A stretch of DNA of 38,990 bases, from NCBI GenBank assembly GCA_023441055.1, contig JAEZQY010000027.1, positions 1-38,990 on the forward strand, given 5' to 3'. The translations under genes and the position numbers were made by a program. This DNA is from Bacillota bacterium (GTDB lineage: Bacteria > Bacillota > Bacilli > Paenibacillales > UBA4045). How positions within the stretch are numbered: position 1 is the first letter of the stretch; every line of letters starts with the position of its first letter. Shown in pieces: positions 17,745-26,363 of this stretch. The notes beneath the pieces were generated by a model, which saw nothing but the letters and a program-made list of their open reading frames with translations, was not told where the DNA came from and did not search any database.

Positions 17745-18173
17745 ATGTTGTTACCTAAGCGCGTCAAATACCGCAGAGAACATCGCGGTTCAATGAAGGG
17801 TAATGCTAAGGGCGGTACTGAAATTGTCTTCGGCGAATATGGTTTGAAGGCAGTTGAACCAGCTTGGATCACTAACCGTCAAATCGAAGCAGCTCGTATT
17901 GCCATGACTCGTTACATCAAGCGGGGCGGTAAAGTCTGGATTAAGATTTTCCCATCCAAGCCAGTTACCCAGAAGCCTTTAGAAGTGCGTATGGGTAGTG
18001 GTAAAGGTAATGTTGAGAAGTGGGTAGCGGTTGTAAAGCCCGGCAAGATTCTGTTCGAACTCGCTGGCGTGCCAGAGGATGTTGCTCGTGAAGCTATGCG
18101 ACTTGCCGCTCACAAGCTCCCGATCAAGACCAAGTTTGTGAAAAGAGACGAATTGGGCGGTGATGCAGAATGA
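17745..18173 (+). CDS. rplP: 50S ribosomal protein L16
   Basis: The 142-residue L16 helps place A-site tRNA on the 50S subunit. The start MLLPKRVKYRREHRGSMKG and the segment RMGSGKGNVEKWVAVVKPGK are canonical. GGAGGC precedes it within the end of rpsC. Its TGA stop overlaps the rpmC ATG (ATGA), so the two are probably translationally coupled. Confidence 0.97.
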   Translation: MLLPKRVKYRREHRGSMKGNAKGGTEIVFGEYGLKAVEPAWITNRQIEAARIAMTRYIKRGGKVWIKIFPSKPVTQKPLEVRMGSGKGNVEKWVAVVKPGKILFELAGVPEDVAREAMRLAAHKLPIKTKFVKRDELGGDAE

Positions 18174-18367
18174 AAGCTACAGATTTTCGCAACCTGACCA
18201 CAGTCGAAATCGAGCAAAAGGTGAACGGGTTCAAAGAGGAGCTCTTCAATCTTCGTTTCCAACTCGCTACCGGACAGCTTGACAATCCGGCGCAAATTCG
18301 CGACATCCGCAAACAAATCGCCCGTGCCAGCACGGTTCTACGTGAACGTGAGCTCGGGATCAGCTAA
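18170..18367 (+). CDS. rpmC: 50S ribosomal protein L29
   Basis: The 65-residue two-helix protein lies near the tunnel exit beside L23. The start MKATDFRNLTTVEIEQK and the segment LFNLRFQLATGQLDNPAQIRD match the family. It starts four bases before the rplP stop ends. Confidence 0.95.
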   Translation: MKATDFRNLTTVEIEQKVNGFKEELFNLRFQLATGQLDNPAQIRDIRKQIARASTVLRERELGIS

Positions 18368-18409
18368 GGATAAATTGGTGAAGGATCTATTCAGAGAGGA
18401 GGGCACTCG

Positions 18410-18673
18410 ATGAGCGAACGTAATAACCGCAGAGAGCAAATCGGTAAAGTAGTCAGCGACAAGATGGATAAGACAATCGTAGTTGCTGTTGAAACCTACA
18501 AGAAGCATGAATTGTACCATAAGCGCATCAAGTACACGAAGAAATTCAAGGCTCATGATGAGAACAACCAAGCAAAGATCGGTGACACAGTGCGTATTGC
18601 CGAAACACGCCCGCTTTCCAAAGACAAGTCTTGGAGACTGGTTGAAATCATTGAAGTAGCTGTAGTGATCTAA
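18410..18673 (+). CDS. rpsQ: 30S ribosomal protein S17
   Basis: The 87-residue OB-fold protein is a primary 16S rRNA binder. It contains GKVVSDKMDKTIVVAVE and the RPLSKDKSWRLVEI C-terminal motif. GAGAGGAGGG precedes the ATG at 18410. In the classic arrangement it is the last gene of the S10 operon, but no terminator or promoter separates it from rplN here. Confidence 0.97.
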   Translation: MSERNNRREQIGKVVSDKMDKTIVVAVETYKKHELYHKRIKYTKKFKAHDENNQAKIGDTVRIAETRPLSKDKSWRLVEIIEVAVVI

Positions 18674-18698
18674 GAATTCTGGAAGGAGGGTATCCAGC

Positions 18699-19067
18699 AT
18701 GATTCAACCATTTACACGACTTAAGGCAGCTGACAACTCCGGTGCGAAGGAATTAATGTGTATCCGTGTGTTGGGTGGTACGGGTCGTCGTGCAGCATAT
18801 ATTGGCGATTTGATTATCGCTTCCGTGAAAGATGCAACACCAGGAGGCGTTGTCAAAAAAGGCGATATCGTAAAATGTGTCATTGTTCGCGCTAGACGTT
18901 CAACACGTCGTAAGGACGGATCCTATATCGCATTTGACGAAAATGCAGCGGTTCTGGTTAAGGATGACAGATCGCCTCGCGGCACACGGATCTTCGGTCC
19001 AGTAGCTCGTGAGCTTCGCGATCGGGATTACATGAAAATTATTTCTCTGGCGCCAGAGGTTATCTAA
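18699..19067 (+). CDS. rplN: 50S ribosomal protein L14
   Basis: The 122-residue L14 lies at the subunit interface. The start MIQPFTRLKAADNSGAKE and the segment RSTRRKDGSYIAFDENAAV are diagnostic. GGAAGGAGGG precedes it. It is the first gene of the spc section of the superoperon, 25 bases after rpsQ. Confidence 0.97.
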   Translation: MIQPFTRLKAADNSGAKELMCIRVLGGTGRRAAYIGDLIIASVKDATPGGVVKKGDIVKCVIVRARRSTRRKDGSYIAFDENAAVLVKDDRSPRGTRIFGPVARELRDRDYMKIISLAPEVI

Positions 19068-19104
19068 GAGGAATCCAGCTTAAACGTGAAAAGAGGTGGA
19101 ACGA

Positions 19105-19455
19105 ATGCCAAGATTGAAGACTATGAAGGAATCCCATAACAATAAGCTTCATGTGAAGAAGGATGACACTGTCATCGTGATTACGGGTAAGGACAAAGGA
19201 AAGAAAGGCCGCATTATCGAAGCCTATCCACGTCTGAACCGTGTGCTTGTAGAAGGTGTGAACATGGTGAAGAAGCATACCAAGCCATCTCAAGCGAATC
19301 CGCAGGGCGGGATCCTCTCGCAAGAAGCTCCGATTCACGTTTCTAATGTCATGTTGGTTGATCCGAAGAGTGGAAAGCCGACACGCATTGGTTACAAGGA
19401 AGTAGGCGGCAAAAAAGTCCGCATCGCGAAGAAGTCCGGAGAAGCGATCGATTAA
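19105..19455 (+). CDS. rplX: 50S ribosomal protein L24
   Basis: The 116-residue assembly initiator carries a KOW motif at VKKDDTVIVITGKDKGKKGR. An in-frame GTG at 19096 overlaps the AGAGGTGGA ribosome binding site, so the ATG at 19105 (MPRLKTMKESHNNKL) is the likely start, six bases after that site. Confidence 0.95.
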   Translation: MPRLKTMKESHNNKLHVKKDDTVIVITGKDKGKKGRIIEAYPRLNRVLVEGVNMVKKHTKPSQANPQGGILSQEAPIHVSNVMLVDPKSGKPTRIGYKEVGGKKVRIAKKSGEAID

Positions 19456-19486
19456 TTGAAATGAACGGAAAGGAGGCTACTCTAAG

Positions 19487-20032
19487 ATGGCAGCAAGAAT
19501 GAAGGAAAGATTCTTGAATGAAATCACACCTGCATTAATGCAGAAGTTCAACTATACAACGGTTATGCAAGTGCCTAAGGTTGAGAAGGTTGTCATCAAC
19601 ATGGGTGTTGGTGAAGCAGTCGCTAACTCTAAGGTGTTGGATACTGCAGTTGAAGATATGAGAATTATCTCAGGTCAAAAGCCAGTAATCACACGTTCCA
19701 AGAAGTCCATCGCGGGCTTTAAGCTGCGCGAGAATATGCCGATCGGCGTTAAAGTAACACTTCGCGGCGACAGAATGTACTACTTCTTGGATAAGCTGTT
19801 CAATATTGCACTGCCACGTGTTAGAGACTTCCAAGGCGTATCGAACAAGGCGTTCGATGGTCGCGGCAACTACACACTGGGCCTCAAGGAACAACTGATC
19901 TTCCCCGAAATCGAGTATGACAAGATCGACAAGGTTCGCGGGATGGATGTAGTCATTGTTACAACGGCAAAGAGCGACGAAGAGTCGCGCGAACTGCTCA
20001 CGCAGTTGGGCATGCCGTTCATCAAAAACTAA
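19487..20032 (+). CDS. rplE: 50S ribosomal protein L5
   Basis: The 181-residue L5 binds 5S rRNA in the central protuberance. It contains VEKVVINMGVGEAV, the GQKPVITRSKKSIAGFKLRE segment and the C-terminal MDVVIVTTAKSDEESRELL. AAAGGAGG lies about ten bases before the ATG at 19487; a second ATG four codons on is less well placed. Confidence 0.96.
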   Translation: MAARMKERFLNEITPALMQKFNYTTVMQVPKVEKVVINMGVGEAVANSKVLDTAVEDMRIISGQKPVITRSKKSIAGFKLRENMPIGVKVTLRGDRMYYFLDKLFNIALPRVRDFQGVSNKAFDGRGNYTLGLKEQLIFPEIEYDKIDKVRGMDVVIVTTAKSDEESRELLTQLGMPFIKN

Positions 20033-20048
20033 GCAGGAGGATAAAATA

Positions 20049-20234
20049 GTGGCCAAAACTTCGATGAAAATCAAGCAACAACGCAAAGCGAAGTTCGCAG
20101 TTCAAGCGTATACGCGCTGTGAACGTTGCGGAAGACCGCACTCCGTGCTGCGTAAGTTTAAAATATGCAGAATTTGCTTCCGTGAATTAGCATACAAAGG
20201 CCAGATTCCTGGCGTCAGAAAAGCTAGCTGGTAA
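20049..20234 (+). CDS. rpsN: 30S ribosomal protein S14, zinc-binding type (S14Z)
   Basis: The 61-residue short S14 keeps the zinc ribbon cysteines C24, C27, C40 and C43, so it is the zinc-dependent form. The start is GTG at 20049 (MAKTSMKIKQQRKAKF), preceded by GCAGGAGG. Bacillales often hold a second, cysteine-free paralogue elsewhere for zinc shortage; none is in this window. Confidence 0.95.
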   Translation: MAKTSMKIKQQRKAKFAVQAYTRCERCGRPHSVLRKFKICRICFRELAYKGQIPGVRKASW

Positions 20235-20266
20235 TCAACCCGTTCAGGGGAAGGAGGTACGCACAA

Positions 20267-20665
20267 ATGGTAATGTCTGATCCTATTGCGGATATGCTTA
20301 CTCGCATTCGCAACGCAAATGTGGTTCGTCACGAATCAGTCGAAATGCCAGCGTCGAAGATTAAGAAGGATATCGCTGAGATCTTGAAGCGCGAAGGCTT
20401 CATCCGTGACGCGGAATATATTGAGGACAACAAACAGGGGATCATTCGCATCTTCCTGAAGTATGGTCCGAACAATGAGCGTGTAATTACTGGTTTGAAG
20501 CGCATCAGTAAGCCAGGGCTTCGCGTCTACACAAAGTCGACTGAAGTTCCAAAGGTACTGGGTGGGCTAGGTATAGCTGTCATCTCAACATCGAAAGGTG
20601 TTATGACAGACAAGGAAGCGCGCCAAGCGAAGTCCGGCGGCGAAGTTGTTTGTTATATCTGGTAA
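20267..20665 (+). CDS. rpsH: 30S ribosomal protein S8
   Basis: The 132-residue S8 is a primary 16S rRNA binder and a known translational repressor of spc operons in E. coli. It contains SDPIADMLTRIRNA and the C-terminal TDKEARQAKSGGEVVCYIW. ATGs lie at 20267 and 20273. AAGGAGGT (20251-20258) is eight bases from the first, so the MVMSDPIAD start is preferred. Confidence 0.96.
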   Translation: MVMSDPIADMLTRIRNANVVRHESVEMPASKIKKDIAEILKREGFIRDAEYIEDNKQGIIRIFLKYGPNNERVITGLKRISKPGLRVYTKSTEVPKVLGGLGIAVISTSKGVMTDKEARQAKSGGEVVCYIW

Positions 20666-20698
20666 TTTGAAACTGTTATAAGAATTGGAGGTGTACCC

Positions 20699-21241
20699 AT
20701 GTCTCGTATCGGTCGTAAACCGATTACTGTACCAGGCGGAGTGAATATTAACCTGGACAATCATACAATCACTGTAAAAGGTCCGAAAGGCACGTTGTCT
20801 CGCGTCTTGCACGCGGATATGATTATTAAGATTGAAGAAGGCGTCATTAACGTAGAGCGTCCTTCCGATAATAAATTGCATCGTTCTCTGCACGGGACTA
20901 CACGCACAGTCATCCAGAACATGGTGAGCGGCGTAACGGAAGGTTTCGCGAAATCGCTGGAGCTGGTTGGCGTTGGTTACCGCGCGAATAAGACTGGGGA
21001 TAAGGTTGTTCTTAACGTGGGTTATTCTCACCCAGTTGAGTTTGTTCCAGAAAGCGGAATCGAATTCGACGTTCCTGCGAACAACAAGATTATCGTCAAG
21101 GGCATCGACAAAGAGCTTGTCGGCGCTACTGCAGCTAATATTCGTTCTGTACGTGAACCTGAACCGTATAAAGGCAAGGGCATCAAGTACGAAGGCGAAC
21201 GGATCATCCGCAAGGAAGGTAAAGCCGGCAAGAAGAAATAA
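20699..21241 (+). CDS. rplF: 50S ribosomal protein L6
   Basis: The 180-residue L6 has two repeated alpha/beta domains and sits near the GTPase-associated centre. It starts MSRIGRKPITVPGGVN and carries the EPEPYKGKGIKYEGE motif near the C-terminus. TTGGAGGTG precedes the ATG. Confidence 0.97.
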   Translation: MSRIGRKPITVPGGVNINLDNHTITVKGPKGTLSRVLHADMIIKIEEGVINVERPSDNKLHRSLHGTTRTVIQNMVSGVTEGFAKSLELVGVGYRANKTGDKVVLNVGYSHPVEFVPESGIEFDVPANNKIIVKGIDKELVGATAANIRSVREPEPYKGKGIKYEGERIIRKEGKAGKKK

Positions 21242-21292
21242 GACAATTAGCATTAGCAATCGAATTGTGATTCGAAAGGAGTTGAAACCGGC

Positions 21293-21658
21293 ATGATCAA
21301 CAAAGGTGATAAGAATAAAGCCAGATTGAAGAGACATCTGCGCGTACGCAAGAAGATTAGCGGAACGTCCGCTCGTCCAAGACTGAACATCTTCCGTTCG
21401 TCCAAGCATATGTACGCTCAAATTATCGACGATTCTAAGGGGATTACTATCGTATCCGCTTCGACTGTTGACAAAGAGCTGAAGGATATCGGCAACGGCG
21501 GAAGCGTTGAAGCGGCTGCTAAGGTTGGTACGCTGCTCGCTAATCGCGCTAAGGAGAAGGGCATCACAGAAGTGGTGTTCGATCGCGGCGGTTATCTGTA
21601 TCATGGACGTGTTCAATCGCTCGCTACCGCAGCTCGCGAAGCTGGGCTTGAGTTTTAA
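21293..21658 (+). CDS. rplR: 50S ribosomal protein L18
   Basis: The 121-residue L18 binds 5S rRNA with L5. It has the basic N-terminus, RLNIFRSSKHMYAQII, and the ending FDRGGYLYHGRVQSLATAAR. GAAAGGAGTTG precedes the ATG at 21293. Confidence 0.96.
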   Translation: MINKGDKNKARLKRHLRVRKKISGTSARPRLNIFRSSKHMYAQIIDDSKGITIVSASTVDKELKDIGNGGSVEAAAKVGTLLANRAKEKGITEVVFDRGGYLYHGRVQSLATAAREAGLEF

Positions 21659-21688
21659 TTTAAATTTCCACAAAAGGAGGTTAATGAC

Positions 21689-22186
21689 TTGCGCATAGAT
21701 CCGAATTCTCTAGAATTAACTGAAAAAGTAGTACACATCAATCGTGTCGCTAAGGTTGTAAAGGGCGGACGCCGCTTCAGCTTTAGCGCATTGGTTGTAG
21801 TAGGCGACGGAAAAGGCCACGTTGGAGCAGGTATCGGCAAGGCGGCTGAAGTGCCGGAAGCAATCCGCAAGGGCATCGAAGACGCTAAGAAGAACATGAT
21901 TCAAGTTCCTTTCGTTGGCACAACGATTCCACATCTAGTCATAGGGCACTTCGGTGCTGGTCGCGTGCTGTTGAAGCCTGCTGCCGAAGGTACTGGAGTT
22001 ATCGCCGGCGGTCCGGTTCGCGCAGTACTTGAACTGGCTGGCGTTGGTGATATCTTGACTAAATCGCTCGGATCCTCTAACTCCATGAATATGGTGAACG
22101 CTACGCTTGAAGGACTGTCTCGCTTGAAGAGAGCGGAAGATGTCGCCAAGCTTAGAGGTAAAACTGTTGCAGAACTGTTAGGATAG
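21689..22186 (+). CDS. rpsE: 30S ribosomal protein S5
   Basis: The 165-residue S5 helps maintain translational accuracy. The double-stranded RNA-binding domain includes VAKVVKGGRRFSFSALVVVG with the wild-type spectinomycin loop. The GDGKGHVGAGIGKA segment follows. The start is TTG at 21689 (MRIDPNSLELTEKV), seven bases after AAAGGAGGT (21673-21681); no better ATG exists in frame. Confidence 0.95.
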   Translation: MRIDPNSLELTEKVVHINRVAKVVKGGRRFSFSALVVVGDGKGHVGAGIGKAAEVPEAIRKGIEDAKKNMIQVPFVGTTIPHLVIGHFGAGRVLLKPAAEGTGVIAGGPVRAVLELAGVGDILTKSLGSSNSMNMVNATLEGLSRLKRAEDVAKLRGKTVAELLG

Positions 22187-22201
22187 GGAGGGGGAGTATA
22201 C

Positions 22202-22384
22202 ATGGCAAACCAATTGCAAATTACCCTCAAACGCAGCTTGATCGGCCGTACTGAGGGACAACGTCAAGCTGTTCAGACTCTTGGTCTTCGCAAGCTGAAC
22301 GATTCCGTTGTTCAACAGGATAACCCAGCTATTCGCGGGTTAGTTAACAAAGTCGTTCATATGGTAGAAGTTAAAGAAGTGTAA
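22202..22384 (+). CDS. rpmD: 50S ribosomal protein L30
   Basis: The 60-residue L30 contains ITLKRSLIGRTEGQRQAVQTLGL and DNPAIRGLVNKVVHMVEV. GGGAGGGGG precedes the ATG. It is followed by an unusually long 104-base A/T-rich gap before rplO. Confidence 0.95.
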   Translation: MANQLQITLKRSLIGRTEGQRQAVQTLGLRKLNDSVVQQDNPAIRGLVNKVVHMVEVKEV

Positions 22385-22488
22385 GATATACAAGTAGTCA
22401 TCAAAAAATTGCTTATGCTTACGAAGTATTTTTATTGCGAAGTACCTCGAAGAAGCTAAGCTCCATAAAAATTGTAGGAGGTGCACCT
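22385..22488 (+). other. Long A/T-rich spacer between rpmD and rplO
   Basis: This 104-base gap is longer than most gaps in the superoperon. It contains TTTTTATT and two copies of CGAAGTA, about 19 bases apart, with no convincing terminator, hairpin or sigma-A promoter. The last bases hold the rplO binding site GTAGGAGGTG. Confidence 0.4.
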
Positions 22489-22929
22489 ATGAAGCTGCAT
22501 GAGCTTAAGCCGGCTCCTGGTTCCAGACACACAGCTAAGCGTGTTGGTCGTGGTACAGGTAGCGGAATGGGCAAGACGTCCACTCGCGGTCATAAAGGTC
22601 AGTGGTCACGTTCCGGTGGCGGTGTTCGTCTAGGTTTCGAAGGCGGTCAGAACCCATTGTACCGTCGCTTGCCTAAACGCGGATTCAAGAACTTCACTCG
22701 CAAGGAATACGCGATTGTTAATCTTGATGATCTGAACAGATTTGCCGCTGGTACGGAAGTATCCCCGGAAGCATTGTTCGAATCCGGTGTGATCAAGAAG
22801 GCTAAGGATGGAATCAAGATCCTGGGCGATGGAGAATTGACAGTAGCATTGACCGTTAAGGCAAATAAGTTTTCTCAATCCGCGTTAGAAAAAATCCAAG
22901 CTGCCGGCGGTAAAACCGAGGTGATCTAA
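22489..22929 (+). CDS. rplO: 50S ribosomal protein L15
   Basis: The 146-residue L15 is a late assembly protein with a glycine-rich basic N-terminus (GRGTGSGMGKTSTRGHKGQ). The ATG at 22489 gives MKLHELKPAPGSRH; an in-frame upstream ATG at 22435 precedes the ribosome binding site and is rejected. The TAA stop overlaps the secY ATG (TAATG), so synthesis is probably coupled. Confidence 0.96.
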   Translation: MKLHELKPAPGSRHTAKRVGRGTGSGMGKTSTRGHKGQWSRSGGGVRLGFEGGQNPLYRRLPKRGFKNFTRKEYAIVNLDDLNRFAAGTEVSPEALFESGVIKKAKDGIKILGDGELTVALTVKANKFSQSALEKIQAAGGKTEVI

Positions 22930-24233
22930 TGTTCAAGACAATTTCGAATATAATGAAGGTTGCCGATTTACGGCGCAAAATCTTGTTCACGCTCGGCGTA
23001 CTGATCGTGTATCGGATCGGAGCTTTCATTCCGGTTCCTAACATCGATACGGAGCTGCTGACAAGTGTAACCGAGAGCGGCGCGAACGATGTGTTCACCC
23101 TGTTCAATACGTTCACAGGGGGCGCGTTGTTCAACTTCTCCATCTTCGCGATGGGGATTATGCCGTATATTACGGCTTCGATCATTGTTCAATTGCTCCA
23201 GATGGATGTTATTCCGAAGTTCGCTCAATGGGCTAAGGAAGGGGAAGCTGGTCGTAAAAAGCTGGCTCAAATTACCCGTTACGGAACAATTGTCTTGGCT
23301 TTCATTCAAGGCTACAGTATGGCTATTGGTTTCAATCGTCTATACAACTTTGACTTCGTGGAGAATGCCGGATTCACCACTTACACGCTTATCGCGATTG
23401 TATTAACAGCGGGTACTGCGTTCTTGATGTGGCTAGGTGAGCAAATCACAGAGTACGGGATTGGAAACGGGATTTCGATTCTAATCTTCGCTGGTATCGT
23501 TGCCGGATTCCCGACAACGATCAACCAAGTGATGGTAACCGAGTTCGGTGCTGAAGCAACAGGCAATCTGTTCTTCTCAATCGCCAAGATTGTGATCATC
23601 GCGATTGTTGTTGTGCTTCTAGTAGTGGGTGTTATCTACATCCAGCAAGGGATTCGCAAGATCCCGGTTCAGTATGCGAAGCGTGTTGTAGGACGCAAGA
23701 TGTACGGCGGTCAGAACTCTCATATTCCTATGAAGGTGAATGCCGCGGGTGTTATTCCAGTCATCTTCGCGTTATCGCTCTTGATCTTCCCGCAGACAAT
23801 CGCCAGCTTCTGGGCAGGCGCGCCAGTCGCGGATTGGATTATTGAGAACATCACCTATCAAGCACCGTTAGGTATGGTGCTGTACGTGATACTGATCATC
23901 GGCTTTACATTCTTCTACACATTCGTACAGATTAATCCGGTCCAAATGGCCGACAATCTCAAGAAGAACGGCGGGTATATCCCTGGCATTCGTCCAGGCA
24001 AGACAACTTCGGTATACTTGACCCGGATCATGACTCGTCTGACACTGTCGGGAGCCATCTTCCTCGCTGCGATCTCGATCGTGCCAATCTTCTTCGCTGA
24101 CTTGGCGGGATTGCCGAATACTGTACAGATCGGCGGAACCTCACTCTTGATCGTAATCGGTGTTGCACTGGATACGATGAAGCAAGTCGAGAGTCAACTG
24201 ATTAAACGGCATTACAAAGGCTTCATTAAGTAG
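22929..24233 (+). CDS. secY: Preprotein translocase subunit SecY
   Basis: The 434-residue membrane protein is the pore of the Sec translocon. The expected ten hydrophobic segments are visible. The start is MFKTISNIMKVADLRRKILF, and the cytoplasmic loop carries IPVQYAKRVVGRKMYGGQNS. NPVQMADNLKKNGGYIPGIRPG is the conserved loop before the last helices, where SecA and the ribosome dock. It overlaps rplO by one base and leads into adk. Confidence 0.97.
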   Translation: MFKTISNIMKVADLRRKILFTLGVLIVYRIGAFIPVPNIDTELLTSVTESGANDVFTLFNTFTGGALFNFSIFAMGIMPYITASIIVQLLQMDVIPKFAQWAKEGEAGRKKLAQITRYGTIVLAFIQGYSMAIGFNRLYNFDFVENAGFTTYTLIAIVLTAGTAFLMWLGEQITEYGIGNGISILIFAGIVAGFPTTINQVMVTEFGAEATGNLFFSIAKIVIIAIVVVLLVVGVIYIQQGIRKIPVQYAKRVVGRKMYGGQNSHIPMKVNAAGVIPVIFALSLLIFPQTIASFWAGAPVADWIIENITYQAPLGMVLYVILIIGFTFFYTFVQINPVQMADNLKKNGGYIPGIRPGKTTSVYLTRIMTRLTLSGAIFLAAISIVPIFFADLAGLPNTVQIGGTSLLIVIGVALDTMKQVESQLIKRHYKGFIK

Positions 24234-24266
24234 TAATGTCTTGCGAGTAGAGAGAGGAGTAGGCGA

Positions 24267-24917
24267 GTGAACATACTATTCATGGGACCTCCAGGTGCAG
24301 GCAAGGGCACGCAAGCTGAGAGAATCGTGAGTGAATTCAGTACGCCGCATATTTCGACAGGTGACGCTTTCCGAGCGGCTATGAAGCAAGGTACTCCGCT
24401 CGGAATCAAGGCGAAGGAATATGTTGATCAAGGCTTGCTGGTTCCGGATGACGTGACGATCGGGATTGTGAAGGAGCGGCTGCTGGAGGACGATTGCAAG
24501 AATGGATTCCTGCTTGACGGCTTCCCGAGAACGATCTCGCAAGCGGAGGCATTGGATGAGATACTCGCATCCATGGGCCGCCAACTGGAGCATGTGGTGA
24601 ATCTTGAGGTAGACCGGAATCTACTGCTAGCTCGATTAACTGGCAGAAGAATCTGTAAGTCATGTGGTTCGACATACCATCTGATCTTCAACCCGCCGGC
24701 ACAAGAGAGCATATGCGATAAGTGCTCAGGCGAGTTGTACCAGCGTTCTGATGATACAGAGGAGAAGGTCGGCACAAGGCTTGATGAATACACGAACAAG
24801 ACCGCGCCGCTGCTTGATTACTATCGGAACAAGGGCTTGCTTCGTCTAGTTGACGGTGAGCAAGAAATCGACCAAGTTACTACTGCGATTTCGACCATAT
24901 TGCGAGGTCAAGCTTAA
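24267..24917 (+). CDS. adk: Adenylate kinase (zinc LID type)
   Basis: The 216-residue cytosolic enzyme interconverts ATP plus AMP and two ADP. The P-loop is GPPGAGKGT at residues 7-15 and the LFLLDGFPRT-type motif is at 81-89. The long LID domain has C130, C133, C150 and C153, the zinc site of Gram-positive adenylate kinases. The start is GTG at 24267 (MNILFMGPPGAGKG), preceded by AGAGGAG. Its stop overlaps the map ATG (TAATG). Confidence 0.97.
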   Translation: MNILFMGPPGAGKGTQAERIVSEFSTPHISTGDAFRAAMKQGTPLGIKAKEYVDQGLLVPDDVTIGIVKERLLEDDCKNGFLLDGFPRTISQAEALDEILASMGRQLEHVVNLEVDRNLLLARLTGRRICKSCGSTYHLIFNPPAQESICDKCSGELYQRSDDTEEKVGTRLDEYTNKTAPLLDYYRNKGLLRLVDGEQEIDQVTTAISTILRGQA

Positions 24918-25669
24918 TGATTATATGCAAATCCAGTGCAGAGATAGCGCTTATGCGTGAAGCAGGATCCATCGTTGCGAATACGCACCGATTGCTAGCG
25001 CAAGCGATTGAGCCTGGAATTTCGACTCTTGAATTGGACCAAATCGCGGATAAGTACATTCGAAGCCAAGGCGCAATTCCTTCCTTCAATGGGTACAACG
25101 GTTTTCCCGCCAGTATATGCACCTCTGTGAATGAGGAACTGGTGCATGGCATACCTAGCAAACGCAAGCTGCTTGAAGGTGACATCATCAGTATCGATAT
25201 TGGTGCTGAGTATCAAGGCTATCACGGCGATTCGGCCTGGACTTATGGTGTCGGCGCAGTGTCGGATACTGCTCGAAGATTGCTTGAGGTGACAGAAGCA
25301 TCCTTGTTCGCTGGACTCGAGATCGTCAAGCAAGATGTTCGATTGTTCACAGTCTCCCATGCCATACAACAGTGTATCGAGCATGCGGGAATGTCGGTTG
25401 TTCGAGAATATGTCGGTCATGGGATTGGAGCGGCGCTTCACGAAGAACCGCAAATTCCGAACTATGGCAGTCCTGATCGAGGACCTAGATTGAAGTCGGG
25501 CATGACGCTTGCGATTGAACCTATGGTGAACGCAGGCGGCCGTTATGTGAAGACGCTGGATGACGGATGGACGGTAGTGACCGAGGATGGGTCGCTATGC
25601 GCTCACTTCGAGCATACAGTTGTAGTCACAATTGACGGCTTCGAGATCCTGACTAAGCCGAGAGCGTAG
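24917..25669 (+). CDS. map: Methionine aminopeptidase type I
   Basis: The 250-residue metalloenzyme removes N-terminal methionine from new proteins. The five metal ligands are in place at D94, D105, H168, E201 and E232, with the substrate-side H77 in VHGIP. It is of the short type Ia form with no N-terminal extension. It overlaps adk by one base and precedes the KOW protein by seven. Confidence 0.96.
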   Translation: MIICKSSAEIALMREAGSIVANTHRLLAQAIEPGISTLELDQIADKYIRSQGAIPSFNGYNGFPASICTSVNEELVHGIPSKRKLLEGDIISIDIGAEYQGYHGDSAWTYGVGAVSDTARRLLEVTEASLFAGLEIVKQDVRLFTVSHAIQQCIEHAGMSVVREYVGHGIGAALHEEPQIPNYGSPDRGPRLKSGMTLAIEPMVNAGGRYVKTLDDGWTVVTEDGSLCAHFEHTVVVTIDGFEILTKPRA

Positions 25670-25676
25670 GTGACTG

Positions 25677-25961
25677 ATGATGGCACAGAATGAGCGATTG
25701 CAGCTCGGAACCATCGTGAACGTGCTGCGAGGGCGGGATGCTGGTAAATACGCCGTTATCATCGGAGTGGTCGATGACCGATTCGTTCTTATCGCAGATG
25801 GCGACAAGCGGAAGTTCGATCAACCGAAGAAAAAGAACATCCTGCATTTGCATTTGACGGAGTATGTCAGCAGTGAAGTGTCAGACAGCATTAGAGAAAC
25901 TGGCAGAGTCACAAACGGGAAGATCCGATTCGCTCTTAGCAGATTCGAACAGGATCAGTAG
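25677..25961 (+). CDS. KOW-domain RNA-binding protein (YbzG / L14e-like)
   Basis: The 94-residue protein carries a KOW-like segment near its start (LGTIVNVLRGRDAGKYAVII), followed by DDRFVLIADGDKRKFDQPKKKN. This resembles archaeal/eukaryotic L14e and Bacillales YbzG. The position between map and infA is the normal one for Bacillales. Function is not established; RNA or ribosome binding is inferred from the fold. ATGs at 25677 and 25680 are adjacent, so the first is a guess. Confidence 0.85.
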   Translation: MMAQNERLQLGTIVNVLRGRDAGKYAVIIGVVDDRFVLIADGDKRKFDQPKKKNILHLHLTEYVSSEVSDSIRETGRVTNGKIRFALSRFEQDQ

Positions 25962-25989
25962 GGCGGTATCTAACGAAAGGAGAATATCC

Positions 25990-26205
25990 GTGGCGAAAGA
26001 AGATGTTATTGAAGTAGAAGGCACGGTGGTTGAGCCGTTGCCTAACGCGATGTTCAAGGTTGAATTGGAGAATGGACATCAGATATTGGCTCACGTATCC
26101 GGTAAACTGCGTATGCATTTCATCCGAATTTTAACCGGAGATAAAGTGGTCATCCAGTTGTCTCCTTACGATCTTACAAGAGGACGGATTACTTATCGCA
26201 AATAG
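25990..26205 (+). CDS. infA: Translation initiation factor IF-1
   Basis: The 71-residue OB-fold factor binds the 30S A site during initiation. It starts MAKEDVIEVEGTVVEPLPNA and ends SPYDLTRGRITYRK, as expected. The start is GTG at 25990, seven bases after GAAAGGAG. The open frame extends upstream into the KOW gene, but nothing conserved is encoded there. Confidence 0.96.
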   Translation: MAKEDVIEVEGTVVEPLPNAMFKVELENGHQILAHVSGKLRMHFIRILTGDKVVIQLSPYDLTRGRITYRK

Positions 26206-26231
26206 CGGTAAATCTTTAGGAGGAATCAACG

Positions 26232-26345
26232 ATGAAGGTGAGACCCTCGGTCAAACCCATTTGCGAAAAATGCAAAGTCATTCGTCGCAAAGGTAATGTT
26301 ATGGTAATCTGTGAAAATCCGAAGCACAAACAAAAACAAGGATAA
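26232..26345 (+). CDS. rpmJ: 50S ribosomal protein L36, zinc-binding type
   Basis: This 37-residue protein reads MKVRPSVKPICEKCKVIRRK and onward to HKQKQG. The zinc ligands are C11, C14, C27 and H32, so it is the C+ form. TTAGGAGG lies upstream of the ATG at 26232. It lies between infA and rpsM, its usual place. Confidence 0.95.
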   Translation: MKVRPSVKPICEKCKVIRRKGNVMVICENPKHKQKQG

Positions 26346-26363
26346 GGAGGTGGCTGATCAAGT

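Noticed and set aside
25864..25989. N-terminal extension of IF-1 overlapping the KOW gene
   Set aside because: IF-1 is about 72 residues in all bacteria and the GTG at 25990 has a good binding site.
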